The notes: generated from the sequence alone by a model not told the origin. A stretch of 64,000 nucleotides of DNA from Phyllobacterium lublinensis (GCF_020164435.1 NZ_JAIUDQ010000007.1:124001-188000); one strand, 5' to 3'; positions 46,215 to 57,248 are shown, numbered from the stretch's first letter. Numbers and translations are program-made.

Positions 46215-47094
46215 CATCGGCTCGACTGCGCAGAGCCGGAACAAGCTCGACTGCAATCATTGCTACAAAGATCAGGGCGCAGCCGATGGCGCCCTGGAAC
46301 GAAATGCGCTCTCCAAGAATCAAGGCGCCAAAAACCGCCGCGAACAGTGCTTCGGAAGACAACATGATGGCGGCTTGCGGCGCGGTCGTGAAACGTTGAC
46401 CCACGGCCTGCAGCGTAAAGGCTATGCCTGATGAGAATATACCGGCAAAGAGAATTTCCGGCGCCGCTGCCAACATTGCAAAGAGTTCGATGCGTTCCGT
46501 CGCGAGCGCGATGATAAGCCCGAGAACACCGCATACGATGAATTGTACGAGCGCAAGCATGATCGGGCGGCCACTTCGGATTGCAATGCGGTTGATGAAT
46601 ATGATCTGCAGTGCCCAGAACGCGGCGCATGCGACTGTGAGCCAATCGCCGATCGCCAATCCTTCGAGTTTGCCGCCGGACAACAAATAGATGCCGGCAA
46701 GCGCGGTCATTGCACAGGGCCATACGACCGGGTGGGGCCACTGCCAGAACAGCACGACGGCCAGGAATGGGACCATCACGACATATAACCCGGTCAGGAA
46801 GCCGGAGTTGGTCACCGACGTGGTCATGATGCCGATTTGTTGGAACGCCGCACCAGCAAAAAGAAGCAAACCAATAAAGACGTATCCGAAATAGTCCGAG
46901 CGTTCCAGTTTTCCGGGTGCATTTCGGGCCTCTCGATGGGCGAGGGGGAGGACGGTCAGGGCCGCGATCAGGAAACGAACTGCGACAAACATGAAGGGCC
47001 CAATGCTGCTCATGGCGCTCGATTGCGCCACAAAACCGAGGCCCCAGATGGCACCGGCAGCAAGCAGCAGGATATTGGCGCGGCCATGCGTCAT
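46204..47094 (-). CDS. EamA-domain (DMT) transporter
   Basis: A 296-residue, ten-helix transporter built of two EamA repeats (AAGAIWGLGFVAQSSAMSSI at the start of repeat 1; ACAAFWALQIIFINRIAIRS in repeat 2; LSSEALFAAVFGALILGE near the end). It moves unknown metabolites. ATG 47094 is chosen for the AGGGGGA site; the frame is open from 47166. Confidence 0.88.
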   Translation of the reverse strand: MTHGRANILLLAAGAIWGLGFVAQSSAMSSIGPFMFVAVRFLIAALTVLPLAHREARNAPGKLERSDYFGYVFIGLLLFAGAAFQQIGIMTTSVTNSGFLTGLYVVMVPFLAVVLFWQWPHPVVWPCAMTALAGIYLLSGGKLEGLAIGDWLTVACAAFWALQIIFINRIAIRSGRPIMLALVQFIVCGVLGLIIALATERIELFAMLAAAPEILFAGIFSSGIAFTLQAVGQRFTTAPQAAIMLSSEALFAAVFGALILGERISFQGAIGCALIFVAMIAVELVPALRSRADVRP

Positions 47095-47177
47095 GTCGAA
47101 TTTCCCCCTCGCGGATACCTGATCCCGCCCATGGGGATCTCTAATCGCTGGGATCTCGCGCGGCAAGGGGGATCGGA

Positions 47178-48323
47178 TCAGGTCTGGCGTGAGCGGGTCA
47201 GCCGGATGATTTCCCCATTGCTTTGATCCGTCAGGAGATAGACCGAGCCGTCAGGTGCAACGCGCACATCGCGGATGCGTCCGAATTCGCCGTCGAAGAT
47301 TCGCTCTTCGCCCTTGATGGCGCCTTTTTCGTCGCGGTCAAGGCGAGAGAGTAATTCAAACTTGAGAGAACCAACGAGTAGATCGCCCTGCCATTCGGGA
47401 AACATTTCCCCTTCATAGACTGCGGCGCCGGATGGGGCGATCGACGGATCCCAATAATAAAGGGGCTGTTCATAGCCTTCTGCTGCTGAACCCTTGCCGA
47501 TTTTTGCGCCCGAGTAATCCTTGCCGTAAGTGATTACCGGCCAACCATAATTCTTGCCAGGCTGCGGCTGGTTGACCTCGTCGCCACCCATGGCGCCGTG
47601 TTCTACGGTCCAGAGCGACTGTGTCACCGGATCCCAGACTGCTCCTTGTGGGTTGCGATGGCCTTTTGACCAAAGCTCCGGCAGGCCACGTTTTCCATCG
47701 GCAAACGGATTATCGGCGGGAATGGAGCCATCCGCATTGATGCGCAGGACAGAGCCCGCGTGATCCCGGAAGTCCTGCGCGCGCCGCTGTTGGCCTCGCT
47801 CGCCCATGGTTACGAACAGTTTGCCGTCGGGTGCTACGACGATGCGTGACCCGAAATGCTGTTCCCGCCGGCTTTTTCGGTTCATGGAAACCAGTACGGA
47901 GACATCCTCAAGGGACGCGCCATCCTCGTCGCGGACAAGTTTGGCACTGGCCAATGCCGTTCCGGCCCCACCTTTGCCGGGCTGCGAGTAGGTGAAATAG
48001 ATTTTGCCGCTCGTGGGGAAATCGGGGGCCAGCGCGACATCGAGCAAGCCGCCTTGACCCATGACAGCGACCTTGGGCACGTTTGCGATTGGCTCCGACA
48101 CCTTGCCATTGGTGACGAGGCGCATGTTGCCGACGCGTTCAGTCACAAGGAGCGTACCATCCGGCAGGAACGCAAGGCTCCAGGGATGGTCGAGATTGCC
48201 TGCGATCGTTTCCGTAGAGATGGTGAACTTTTCGGTCTTGAAATCCTTCGCGGACGCAGTGAGGCAGGAACCTGCAAGCATTGCCAATAGTCCGAAGGAT
48301 AGGGCACCAACTCTCCGCTTCAT
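47178..48323 (-). CDS. PQQ-type aldose sugar dehydrogenase (YliI/soluble GDH family)
   Basis: A 381-residue secreted six-bladed propeller. Signal peptide MKRRVGALSFGLLAMLAGSC, possibly a lipobox (AGSC) or a cut after TASA. Conserved: LDHPWSLAFLPDG, GGLLDVALAPDF, GSRIVVAPDGKLFVTMGERG, SKGHRNPQGAVWDPV, EHGAMGGDEVN. Members oxidise aldoses with PQQ in the periplasm. The EamA gene lies 83 nt downstream. Confidence 0.9.
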   Translation of the reverse strand: MKRRVGALSFGLLAMLAGSCLTASAKDFKTEKFTISTETIAGNLDHPWSLAFLPDGTLLVTERVGNMRLVTNGKVSEPIANVPKVAVMGQGGLLDVALAPDFPTSGKIYFTYSQPGKGGAGTALASAKLVRDEDGASLEDVSVLVSMNRKSRREQHFGSRIVVAPDGKLFVTMGERGQQRRAQDFRDHAGSVLRINADGSIPADNPFADGKRGLPELWSKGHRNPQGAVWDPVTQSLWTVEHGAMGGDEVNQPQPGKNYGWPVITYGKDYSGAKIGKGSAAEGYEQPLYYWDPSIAPSGAAVYEGEMFPEWQGDLLVGSLKFELLSRLDRDEKGAIKGEERIFDGEFGRIRDVRVAPDGSVYLLTDQSNGEIIRLTRSRQT

Positions 48324-48494
48324 TGACTGCTGTCCTCTTTGCGCTCGCGAAATCACGCTGTTATTTTGCGCAGAATCCTGGCCTACGTCGTCTCACAGTG
48401 ACGTGATTGATTGGATCATTCATGCCGGGTTGCTGATTGGCATGCGGTGTTGCGACATTTTCTACTTTCTTCGTGAAATTGCCTGAAACAGTGT

Positions 48495-48500
48495 TATATT
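48495..48500 (+). promoter_or_regulatory. candidate -10 element of the greA leader transcript
   Basis: TATATT lies just before a hairpin terminator, with a predicted start near 48507. No good -35 is found at 16-18 nt spacing, so this is tentative. Confidence 0.35.
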
Positions 48501-48516
48501 AAGGCACGGATGACTG

Positions 48517-48557
48517 AACGGTTCCGAGGTTTGAGCTTCGGTGACCGTTTTCTTTTT
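48517..48557 (+). terminator. intrinsic terminator inside the greA leader
   Basis: AACGGT pairs with ACCGTT (48517-48522 / 48544-48549), and CCGAGG with CTTCGG inside it (two G-T or wobble pairs, one bulge), loop of six, then TTTCTTTTT. It is 56 nt before the greA start and there is no other plus-strand gene upstream for at least 2 kb. It would abort transcripts started just upstream. A second stem (GTGCCG 48558-48563 / CGGCAC 48587-48592) follows. Confidence 0.68.
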
Positions 48558-48612
48558 GTGCCGCGCGGCTGCCCTGACGGGGTCGTCGGCACTGACTATG
48601 AAAGGAGAGGGC

Positions 48613-49086
48613 ATGGAAAAGGTCCCGATGACTCAGGCTGGTTTTGACAAGCTCAAGGAAGAATTGCGTTGGCGCCAACAGGAAGAGCGGCCCCGCATCA
48701 TCCAGGCAATATCGGAAGCGCGCGCCCATGGCGACCTTTCGGAGAATGCCGAGTATCATGCAGCCAAGGAAGCGCAGAGCCACAATGAAGGCCGCGTGGG
48801 CGAGCTCGAGGATTATACTGCACGTGCCGAAATCATCGATATTTCGAAGCTTTCAGGCGACAAGATCAAGTTTGGCGCCACGATTCAGCTGATCGATGAG
48901 GACACCGAAGAAAAGCGGACCTATCAGATTGTTGGCGATCAGGAAGCTGACCCAAAAGCAGGCCGCATTTCCATTTCATCGCCGATTGCGCGTGCACTGA
49001 TTGGCAAGAGCGAAGGTGAGACGATTGAAGTCAATGCACCTGGCGGTGCGCGGTCTTACGAAATCATCGGCTTCAGCTTCGTCTGA
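48613..49086 (+). CDS. greA: transcription elongation factor GreA
   Basis: A 157-residue secondary-channel factor that rescues backtracked RNA polymerase. N-terminal coiled coil ([20 protein letters not shown] through [17 protein letters not shown]) carries the acidic tip, followed by the FKBP-like C-domain ([20 protein letters not shown] to the end). ATG 48613 follows GGAGAGGGC; the earlier ATG 48598 is less well placed. The terminator in the leader suggests control by attenuation. Confidence 0.96.
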   Translation: MEKVPMTQAGFDKLKEELRWRQQEERPRIIQAISEARAHGDLSENAEYHAAKEAQSHNEGRVGELEDYTARAEIIDISKLSGDKIKFGATIQLIDEDTEEKRTYQIVGDQEADPKAGRISISSPIARALIGKSEGETIEVNAPGGARSYEIIGFSFV

Positions 49087-49091
49087 AATCA

Positions 49092-50156
49092 GTGCCCGCT
49101 GATCCCCTGAGCAGCGTCGAAGTCATCGCTCCCAATTTCAAGCGAAAGCTTTCCGGAGTAACTTCGACGATTGTTCAACTCATTCCACTGCAGCGCGCCA
49201 ATGGTCTCAACATTGTCACGATGGGCCCGGGATTGCCTGCGGACCTGCCGAACATCGGATGGACCTCGCTTCCGGGCCTTTGGTTCAAGCCGAGAACAAG
49301 GCCATTTCGTATCTGGCATGCACGCCGCAACAATGAAATGATTGCCGGTATTCTCATGCGCTCGGTGCTGCGCATGCGACTGAAGCTGTTATTCACCTCT
49401 GCGGCGCAACGTGACCACCGGCCTTTCACGAAGTGGCTGATTCGGCAGATGAACGGAGTGATTGCGACAAGTGGCAAATCAGGCAGTTTTCTGAAAGTGC
49501 CACACACTGTCATAATGCATGGCGTCGATACCGTCCTCTTCCACCCACCCGAGGACGATCAGGACAGCTTTGCAGCTTCGGGTTTGCCGGGACAGTTTCT
49601 GGTTGGCTGTTCGGGCCGGATCCGTCCTTCGAAAGGTACAGATCTCTTTGTCGAGGCAATGATCAATTTATTGCCGAAGCACCCGCAATGGACTGCTGTC
49701 ATGACGGGTCGCACAACCTCGGAGTACAGGGGATTCGAGCAGTCGCTTCGGGACAAGATCGCCCGCGCCGGGCTGACCGACCGTATCCTCTTCCTGGGTG
49801 AGGTTCCGGATGTACGCCTCTGGTATCGCCGGATGACCCTCTATGTGGCACCATCTCGAAATGAAGGGTTTGGCTTGACGCCGCTTGAAGCCATGGCGTC
49901 GCAAACCGCTGTGGTGGCGAGTGACGCCGGTGCCTATGCCGAAATGATCGGAGCCGGAACCGGAACGGTGGTTGCCGCGGGTGATGGGCCTGCGCTCGAG
50001 GCGGCCATTGCGCCTTATCTTGCGGACCCAGCAATTTGCAAAAGCGCCGGTATAGCGGCGCTGGCCCATGTCCGGAAAACTTTTCCACTACAACAGGAAG
50101 CCGCCAAAATCCTGGATGTCTACGAGCATCTGTTTGGCAACGGATCGAAGCCGTGA
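49092..50156 (+). CDS. lpsB: LPS core mannosyltransferase (LpsB/LpcC, GT4)
   Basis: A 354-residue GT-B glycosyltransferase. VIAPNFKRKLSGVTSTIVQL is the specific LpcC/LpsB start, VGCSGRIRPSKGTDLFVEAM the acceptor-binding strand, and PSRNEGFGLTPLEAMASQ the nucleotide-sugar site (EX7E-like). It builds the LPS inner core at the cytoplasmic face. GTG 49092 lies 5 nt after greA, so it is translated in the same transcript. The greA-lpsB order is known from Sinorhizobium. Confidence 0.9.
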   Translation: MPADPLSSVEVIAPNFKRKLSGVTSTIVQLIPLQRANGLNIVTMGPGLPADLPNIGWTSLPGLWFKPRTRPFRIWHARRNNEMIAGILMRSVLRMRLKLLFTSAAQRDHRPFTKWLIRQMNGVIATSGKSGSFLKVPHTVIMHGVDTVLFHPPEDDQDSFAASGLPGQFLVGCSGRIRPSKGTDLFVEAMINLLPKHPQWTAVMTGRTTSEYRGFEQSLRDKIARAGLTDRILFLGEVPDVRLWYRRMTLYVAPSRNEGFGLTPLEAMASQTAVVASDAGAYAEMIGAGTGTVVAAGDGPALEAAIAPYLADPAICKSAGIAALAHVRKTFPLQQEAAKILDVYEHLFGNGSKP

Positions 50157-50893
50157 AGGTCCGCGCATTCGTCATTCACCTGGAACGGGCGAAGAAGCGC
50201 GGCGAACATGTTCGCGGACTGATCGGACGCTTGCCGGTCGAGACCGAGATCATCGATGCCGTCGACGCGTTGAACATGAGCGATGACGAGGTGCGGGCTT
50301 TCTACACCCGCTCGCTGCACAGCCCTCACTATCCCTTTGCACTGCGTGTTTCGGAAGTCGCTTGTTTTCTCTCGCACCGCAAAGCGTGGCAGGCAATTGT
50401 TGAACACAACCTCGATGCTGGCCTCGTCGTCGAAGACGATGTCGACATTGACGACGCAGCATTTGCCGCCCAATTGTCGCTTGCCATGGATCGCATGCAG
50501 CCCAGCGACTACGTTCGCTTTCCGCGCTGGGCACGCGGCGAAAAGGGGCCTGAGGTCGCAACGGCAGGCGCGAACAGCCTCATACAGCCGGCCTTGCCCG
50601 GCCTTGGCATGCAGATGCAACTCGTCGGACGTGATGCTGCCATCGCGCTGCTCGCGGCGACCAGGCATTTCGACCGGCCAGTGGATACGACGATTCAGAT
50701 GCACTGGTTGCACCCTGTCCGTGTACTCTCAGCGCGGCCTATCACCATTCGCGAGATCGATTTCGACCTCGGCGGGACGGTGGTACAGGGTAAAAGCAAG
50801 ACGGTCCTGGAGCGGTTGAGCAGGGAGATTTTGCGACCATATTACCGCGTTGGCCTGTATTGCCACAGTCAGATGCGGAGAATGCGCGGTTAA
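50153..50893 (+). CDS. glycosyltransferase family 25 (LPS-type)
   Basis: Predicted 246-residue GT25 enzyme: KVRAFVIHLERAKKRGEHV (donor-binding strand), SEVACFLSHRKAWQAIVEH, and VVEDDVDIDD (DxD-like acid cluster). It overlaps lpsB by GTGA, so it is coupled, and GTG 50153 is the start. The longer frame from 50036 overlaps lpsB. Likely adds a sugar to LPS core; donor and linkage unknown. Confidence 0.88.
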   Translation: MKVRAFVIHLERAKKRGEHVRGLIGRLPVETEIIDAVDALNMSDDEVRAFYTRSLHSPHYPFALRVSEVACFLSHRKAWQAIVEHNLDAGLVVEDDVDIDDAAFAAQLSLAMDRMQPSDYVRFPRWARGEKGPEVATAGANSLIQPALPGLGMQMQLVGRDAAIALLAATRHFDRPVDTTIQMHWLHPVRVLSARPITIREIDFDLGGTVVQGKSKTVLERLSREILRPYYRVGLYCHSQMRRMRG

Positions 50894-51360
50894 AGCACCA
50901 TCAGCGGTTCATTCTTGACGGACCGAATGGTCAGTGACGTGCGGACGGAATCCACATTCGGTGTCGACGTCAGTTCTTCGATGACGAAGTTCTGGAAGGT
51001 GCTGAGATCGCTGGCGACACAGTGGAGCAGAAAATCCGACTCACCCGATACCATCCATGCTCTGCGCACCAGTATCCAGTCCCGCGTTTTCTCGGCGAAG
51101 TTTTTCAGGTCGGCATCCGATTGGCGATGCAGGCGTATCATGCAAAAGGCGACAATATCCTGGCCCAATATCGAGCCGTTCAAAATCGCCCGATAGCCTT
51201 GAATGACGCCGCTTTCTTCCAGTTTGCGCACCCGACGCAGGCAGGGAGGCGCCGAAATACCAACGCGTTCTGCCAGTTCCACATTGGTGATCCGGCCATT
51301 ATCCTGCAGCTGTTTCAGGATTTTCCAGTCGATCGCATCGAGGTCCGCCTTCAAAGGCAT
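50890..51360 (-). CDS. lrp: Lrp/AsnC family transcriptional regulator
   Basis: A 156-residue feast/famine regulator: N-terminal winged helix (IDWKILKQLQDNGRITNVEL then RVGISAPPCLRRVRKLEESG) and C-terminal RAM domain (FCMIRLHRQSDADLKNF through TSTPNVDSVRTSLTI). ATG 51360 has CAGGATATG; the frame is open to 51489. It ends overlapping the GT25 stop by 4 nt, and is divergent from trxB. The S. meliloti counterpart is lrp3, next to lps genes. Confidence 0.9.
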   Translation of the reverse strand: MPLKADLDAIDWKILKQLQDNGRITNVELAERVGISAPPCLRRVRKLEESGVIQGYRAILNGSILGQDIVAFCMIRLHRQSDADLKNFAEKTRDWILVRRAWMVSGESDFLLHCVASDLSTFQNFVIEELTSTPNVDSVRTSLTIRSVKNEPLMVL

Positions 51361-52668
<1,308 letters not shown>

Positions 52669-52685
52669 CAGCCACGAAATTGGAG

Positions 52686-52708
52686 CTGACCACCAAATGC
52701 GTGGTCAG
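52686..52708. promoter_or_regulatory. perfect inverted repeat between trxB and lysR
   Basis: CTGACCAC / GTGGTCAG with a 7-nt spacer, 20 nt before the lysR start. It could be an autoregulatory LysR site or an RNA hairpin attenuating trxB readthrough. It has no T-run. Confidence 0.4.
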
Positions 52709-52727
52709 AACGGGGAGAAACTGCGCA

Positions 52728-53624
52728 ATGTCGCTTGATTGGGACAAGCTGCGAATATTTCACGCTGCTGCGGAGGCGGGATCTTTCACCCATGCCGCCG
52801 AGACGTTGCATTTGTCGCAATCGGCCATTTCCCGTCAGGTCAGTGCACTTGAGCAGGATGTTGGGGTACCACTGTTTCATCGCCACGCCCGCGGCCTGAT
52901 CCTGACCGAGCAGGGCGAGGTGCTCTACCGTACAGCGCATGAAGTGTTGATGAAGCTTGAAAATGTCCGCTCGCGGCTCACCGAGAGCAAGGACAGGCCC
53001 TCGGGAAAACTGCGCGTGACCACGACGGTAGGACTTGGTTCGGGCTGGTTGATCGAGCGTGTACAGGAGTTCATCGAACTCTATCCAGAAGTACAATTGC
53101 AATTGCTCCTCGACAATGAGGAGCTCGATCTGACGATGCGCCATGCCGATTGCGCCATACGCCTGCGCCAGCCGCAACAGCCGGATCTTATCCAGCGGCG
53201 GCTGTTTACGGTGCACATGCATGTCTATGCGTCACCGGCCTATATTGCCAAGTATGGCAAGATAGAAAGCATCGAAGAAATCGACTCCCATCGCATCGTC
53301 AGCTTTGGTGAACCTGCGCCGTCCTACCTTACCAATCTCAACTGGCTTGAGGTAATCGGTCGGACTGATGGCAATTTGCGGCCGGCAGTGCTGCAGATCA
53401 ACAATCTCCTCTCCATCAAGCGGGCGATCCAGAGGGGTGTCGGTCTGGGCGTCCTGCCGGACTACATGGTCGAGAAGGATTCGACACTGGTCAGGCTGTT
53501 GCCGGAAATGGAATTACCATCCTTCGATACGTTTTTCTGCTATCCGGAGGGAATCAAGAATGCTGCCAAATTGCATGTGTTCCGAGATTTCCTTTTCTCA
53601 AAGGCTCGCACCTGGTCGTATTAG
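52728..53624 (+). CDS. lsrB: LysR-family regulator of the LsrB/VtlR type
   Basis: Predicted 298 residues. LDWDKLRIFHAAAEAGSFTH with LHLSQSAISRQVSALEQDVG is the LysR HTH, and the remaining part is a periplasmic-binding-like effector domain with Cys142 and Cys271. Location right after trxB and near lrp/lpsB matches S. meliloti lsrB and Brucella vtlR, which control symbiosis or virulence, oxidative stress and LPS; VtlR is known to activate an AbcR small RNA. ATG 52728 follows GGGGAGAAACTGCGCA. An AbcR-like gene with a LysR box lies just downstream. Confidence 0.86.
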   Translation: MSLDWDKLRIFHAAAEAGSFTHAAETLHLSQSAISRQVSALEQDVGVPLFHRHARGLILTEQGEVLYRTAHEVLMKLENVRSRLTESKDRPSGKLRVTTTVGLGSGWLIERVQEFIELYPEVQLQLLLDNEELDLTMRHADCAIRLRQPQQPDLIQRRLFTVHMHVYASPAYIAKYGKIESIEEIDSHRIVSFGEPAPSYLTNLNWLEVIGRTDGNLRPAVLQINNLLSIKRAIQRGVGLGVLPDYMVEKDSTLVRLLPEMELPSFDTFFCYPEGIKNAAKLHVFRDFLFSKARTWSY

Positions 53625-53751
53625 GCCTTCTGGTCAGCCGTATTGTGAAAAAATTTTCTTTCCAACCAAACGAGAAACGGCAGTATGATTTTGTCGATTT
53701 TCGGTCCGTTCAGTTCATAAGCGTTCCAATATCGCAACGAAATTAGCCGCT

Positions 53752-53766
53752 ATGCATTCGCTGCAT
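53752..53766 (+). promoter_or_regulatory. LysR T-N11-A box upstream of the AbcR-like RNA
   Basis: ATGCA-TTCGC-TGCAT is a perfect palindrome containing the T-N11-A pattern (T53753 to A53765). Its centre is about 65 nt before the predicted RNA start, the usual place for a LysR activator recognition site. The lsrB-like gene ends 127 nt before it. Confidence 0.65.
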
Positions 53767-53788
53767 GGGTGCGTTGCACAAATGGGTG

Positions 53789-53817
53789 TTGCGATGACGC
53801 GTCAAAACCCTCATATC
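53789..53817 (+). promoter_or_regulatory. predicted promoter of the AbcR-like RNA
   Basis: TTGCGA (53789-53794) and CATATC (53812-53817) with a 17-nt spacer give a start near 53824. Both elements are imperfect, as expected for an activator-dependent promoter. Confidence 0.55.
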
Positions 53818-53823
53818 CACATC

Positions 53824-53942
53824 ACTTGCCGGTGCGTCTCCTCCTCCCATTGCGCGCCCGCAAGTGTTCCCCTCTGGAGGTTTAGCCGGAAACGGCACCT
53901 TCAAAACTTAAGGCCGGGCAATTGTCCGGCCTCTTTTCTTTT
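53824..53942 (+). ncRNA. abcR: AbcR-like trans-acting small RNA (alpha-r15 family)
   Basis: Three structured parts. First, CACTTGC / GCAAGTG with GGTGCG / CGCGCC form a long stem (53823-53866) whose loop TCTCCTCCTCCCATTG holds an anti-Shine-Dalgarno. Second, an exposed TTCCCCTCT is followed by a stem with a GAAA tetraloop (GCCG-GAAA-CGGC, 53885-53896). Third, a terminator GGCCGG / CCGGCC (53912-53931) ends in TCTTTTCTTTT. Length about 119 nt, loop motif, and location next to an lsrB/vtlR gene all match AbcR, which represses ABC transporter mRNAs with Hfq. The start is predicted, not measured. Confidence 0.78.
53912..53942 (+). terminator. intrinsic terminator of the AbcR-like RNA
   Basis: Six-bp GC stem GGCCGG / CCGGCC, loop GCAATTGT, then TCTTTTCTTTT. 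It has no protein gene to terminate except lsrB, 290 nt upstream. Confidence 0.85.
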
Positions 53943-53962
53943 CCGGCTACATTAGCAGCGCG

Positions 53963-54943
53963 TTATCGATAGAGCGGCTCGCTCTCGAGGCCCGCATACA
54001 GTGACGCGACCTGTTCTCCATAGCCGTTGAACAACAGGGTCGGGACGGTTTCTCCGGTATGCAGGACGCGCTCCTGGGCCTGGCTCCAGCGAGGATGGGC
54101 GACCTCCGGGTTGACGTTGGCCCAGAAGCCGTATTCGTTCGAGGCCAAACCCTCCCAGAAGCTTACCGGGCGTTGATCGGTGAATGTGATCTTGCGGATG
54201 GATTTGATCGACTTGAATCCGTACTTCCAGGGTAGGGCGAGGCGTATGGGCGCGCCGAACTGGTTCAACAGAGGCTTGCCATAGGCTCCAGTGACGATGA
54301 ACGCCAGGTCATTGGCGGCTTCCGCCATCGTGACGCCTTCGACATAGGGCCAACTATAGAGGAAGCCATTCTGTCCACTTGCCATGGACGGATCGTTGAA
54401 CGTCTCGAACCGAATGTACTTCGCTGCTGCTGTTGGCTTGGCGAGTTCAACAAGCTTTGCCAAGGGGAATCCGGTCCACGGAATTGTCATTGACCAGGCC
54501 TCCACACACCGATGGCGATACAGGCGTTCTTCCAACGGGATTTTGGCTTCGAGGTCGACGAAGGCCACAGTGAAGGGCTTGTCCACCATTCCGTCTATCT
54601 CGATGTCCCAAGGATTGGTAATGAGTGTCTGCGCTTCCGTCCAGATGTCCTTGTCGCCGCCGAACTCATAGAAATTATTGTATTTCGAATTGATCTCTTC
54701 CGGGGTGAGACTGCGGTCGAGCTTGTAGGCTTCGTTGCGTTTTGCCGGATAGAGGGCAGGGTTACCGGATGCCTTGGGTGCGGCTTGTGCGTTTGCCAGC
54801 GCTGGGAGGAGCGCGCTTCCGGTTGCTGCCAGCGCACCCATGCCCCAGGCCTTAAGGATCGAACGCCGATTAAGGAACGCGTCTTCAGGGGTGGCCGAGG
54901 CTTCAGCAAGCGTCCAGCTCGGTTTTTGGTGAATAGCAAACAT
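53963..54943 (-). CDS. msrP: protein-methionine-sulfoxide reductase catalytic subunit MsrP (YedY)
   Basis: A 326-residue periplasmic molybdoenzyme that repairs oxidised Met. Tat signal NRRSILKAWG (about 33-42), cofactor-binding YNNFYEFGGDKDIW, the Mo-ligand Cys in YRHRCVEAWSM, and PWKYGFKSIKSI. ATG 54943 is chosen because GCGAGGAC precedes it; the ATG at 54967 adds eight residues. The membrane haem partner msrQ is not adjacent on either side, so it must be elsewhere or absent. Confidence 0.93.
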   Translation of the reverse strand: MFAIHQKPSWTLAEASATPEDAFLNRRSILKAWGMGALAATGSALLPALANAQAAPKASGNPALYPAKRNEAYKLDRSLTPEEINSKYNNFYEFGGDKDIWTEAQTLITNPWDIEIDGMVDKPFTVAFVDLEAKIPLEERLYRHRCVEAWSMTIPWTGFPLAKLVELAKPTAAAKYIRFETFNDPSMASGQNGFLYSWPYVEGVTMAEAANDLAFIVTGAYGKPLLNQFGAPIRLALPWKYGFKSIKSIRKITFTDQRPVSFWEGLASNEYGFWANVNPEVAHPRWSQAQERVLHTGETVPTLLFNGYGEQVASLYAGLESEPLYR

Positions 54944-55072
54944 GTGACCAGTCCTCGCATGCAACATTGGATCGAACGTACCCAGTTTTCAGCAACTGGT
55001 GTCACACAATGCTGTGAAGCTGGGACTCGCGAATGAGGGGCCAAACGGCCCCTCAAATTTGACGCCCTCAAT

Positions 55073-56380
<1,308 letters not shown>

Positions 56381-56519
56381 TCACATCATGCACTTTCTGT
56401 GCAGGGTGTGACATGGAATGGCGCAAGCATCAGTAATGCTTGCATGACGCTTCAATCAAAATGATTGGACATAGAGGGACGTAGCGGGAATATTTCGCCC
56501 GCCACAGGAGACCAGCACG

Positions 56520-57134
56520 ATGCCAAAACTCTATTCGCAAATCGATTCCGGAAACTGCTACAAGCCACGACTTCTAATGGCAAAACTGGCGGTCCCGTTC
56601 GAACACATCGCCATATCTTCAACCGATGGTTCAACACGCAAACCGGAGTTCCTGGCGAAGAATCCAAACGGCAAGGTCCCCCTGCTCGAGTTTGACGACG
56701 GTCGCCTGCTTGCGGAATCGAACGCCATCCTTTTGCACCTCGCCGAAGGCAGTCGATTTATTCCGGCAGACGCTTATGAGCGTGCGCTGATGTACCAATG
56801 GCTGTTCTTCGAGCAATATACGCATGAGCCCAATATCGCCGTCCGCCGCGCCTTGCTGGTATATCCAGAGCGGGCAAAGGACGCGACGCCGGAACGTCTG
56901 GCGGCCACCCTTGAAGGTGGCAACAAGGCGCTGCTCGTGATGGAAAACCAACTGCAGAAGTCGCCATACTTCACCGGAAGCAACATCAGCATCGCTGATA
57001 TCGCGCTCTATGCCTATACGCACGAAGCCAATCGTGGCGGCTTTGACCTTGCAGCCTATCCCTCAGTGTCCAAGTGGCTTGGCCGTGTTGCCGGCGATGA
57101 AGGTCACGTTCCGATCACATGGCTGCCGGGCTGA
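56520..57134 (+). CDS. glutathione S-transferase
   Basis: A 204-residue GST: N-terminal thioredoxin-like domain (YSQIDSGNCYKPRLLMAKL, then KVPLLEFDDGRLLAESNAIL with the cis-Pro and Glu-Ser that bind glutathione) and an all-helical C-domain (NISIADIALYAYTHEA). Ser/Cys near residue 10-12 is the likely thiol activator, a beta/nu-like arrangement. Substrate unknown. Start has CAGGAGACC. Confidence 0.9.
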   Translation: MPKLYSQIDSGNCYKPRLLMAKLAVPFEHIAISSTDGSTRKPEFLAKNPNGKVPLLEFDDGRLLAESNAILLHLAEGSRFIPADAYERALMYQWLFFEQYTHEPNIAVRRALLVYPERAKDATPERLAATLEGGNKALLVMENQLQKSPYFTGSNISIADIALYAYTHEANRGGFDLAAYPSVSKWLGRVAGDEGHVPITWLPG

Positions 57135-57248
57135 GCAGTCAATTGCCGCGCAGGCTTTCGATCAACTCGCCGGCTCGTTCAGGTGAGAGCATGGTTGAAG
57201 CCGCTCCGACTCCGATTCCCTTGAGCGGCGCAATCCGTTGATTTCAAA

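Noticed and set aside
53752-53955. 67-codon plus-strand ORF over the AbcR-like RNA
   Set aside because: No ribosome site, odd composition, and it overlaps the promoter, stems and terminator of the RNA gene.
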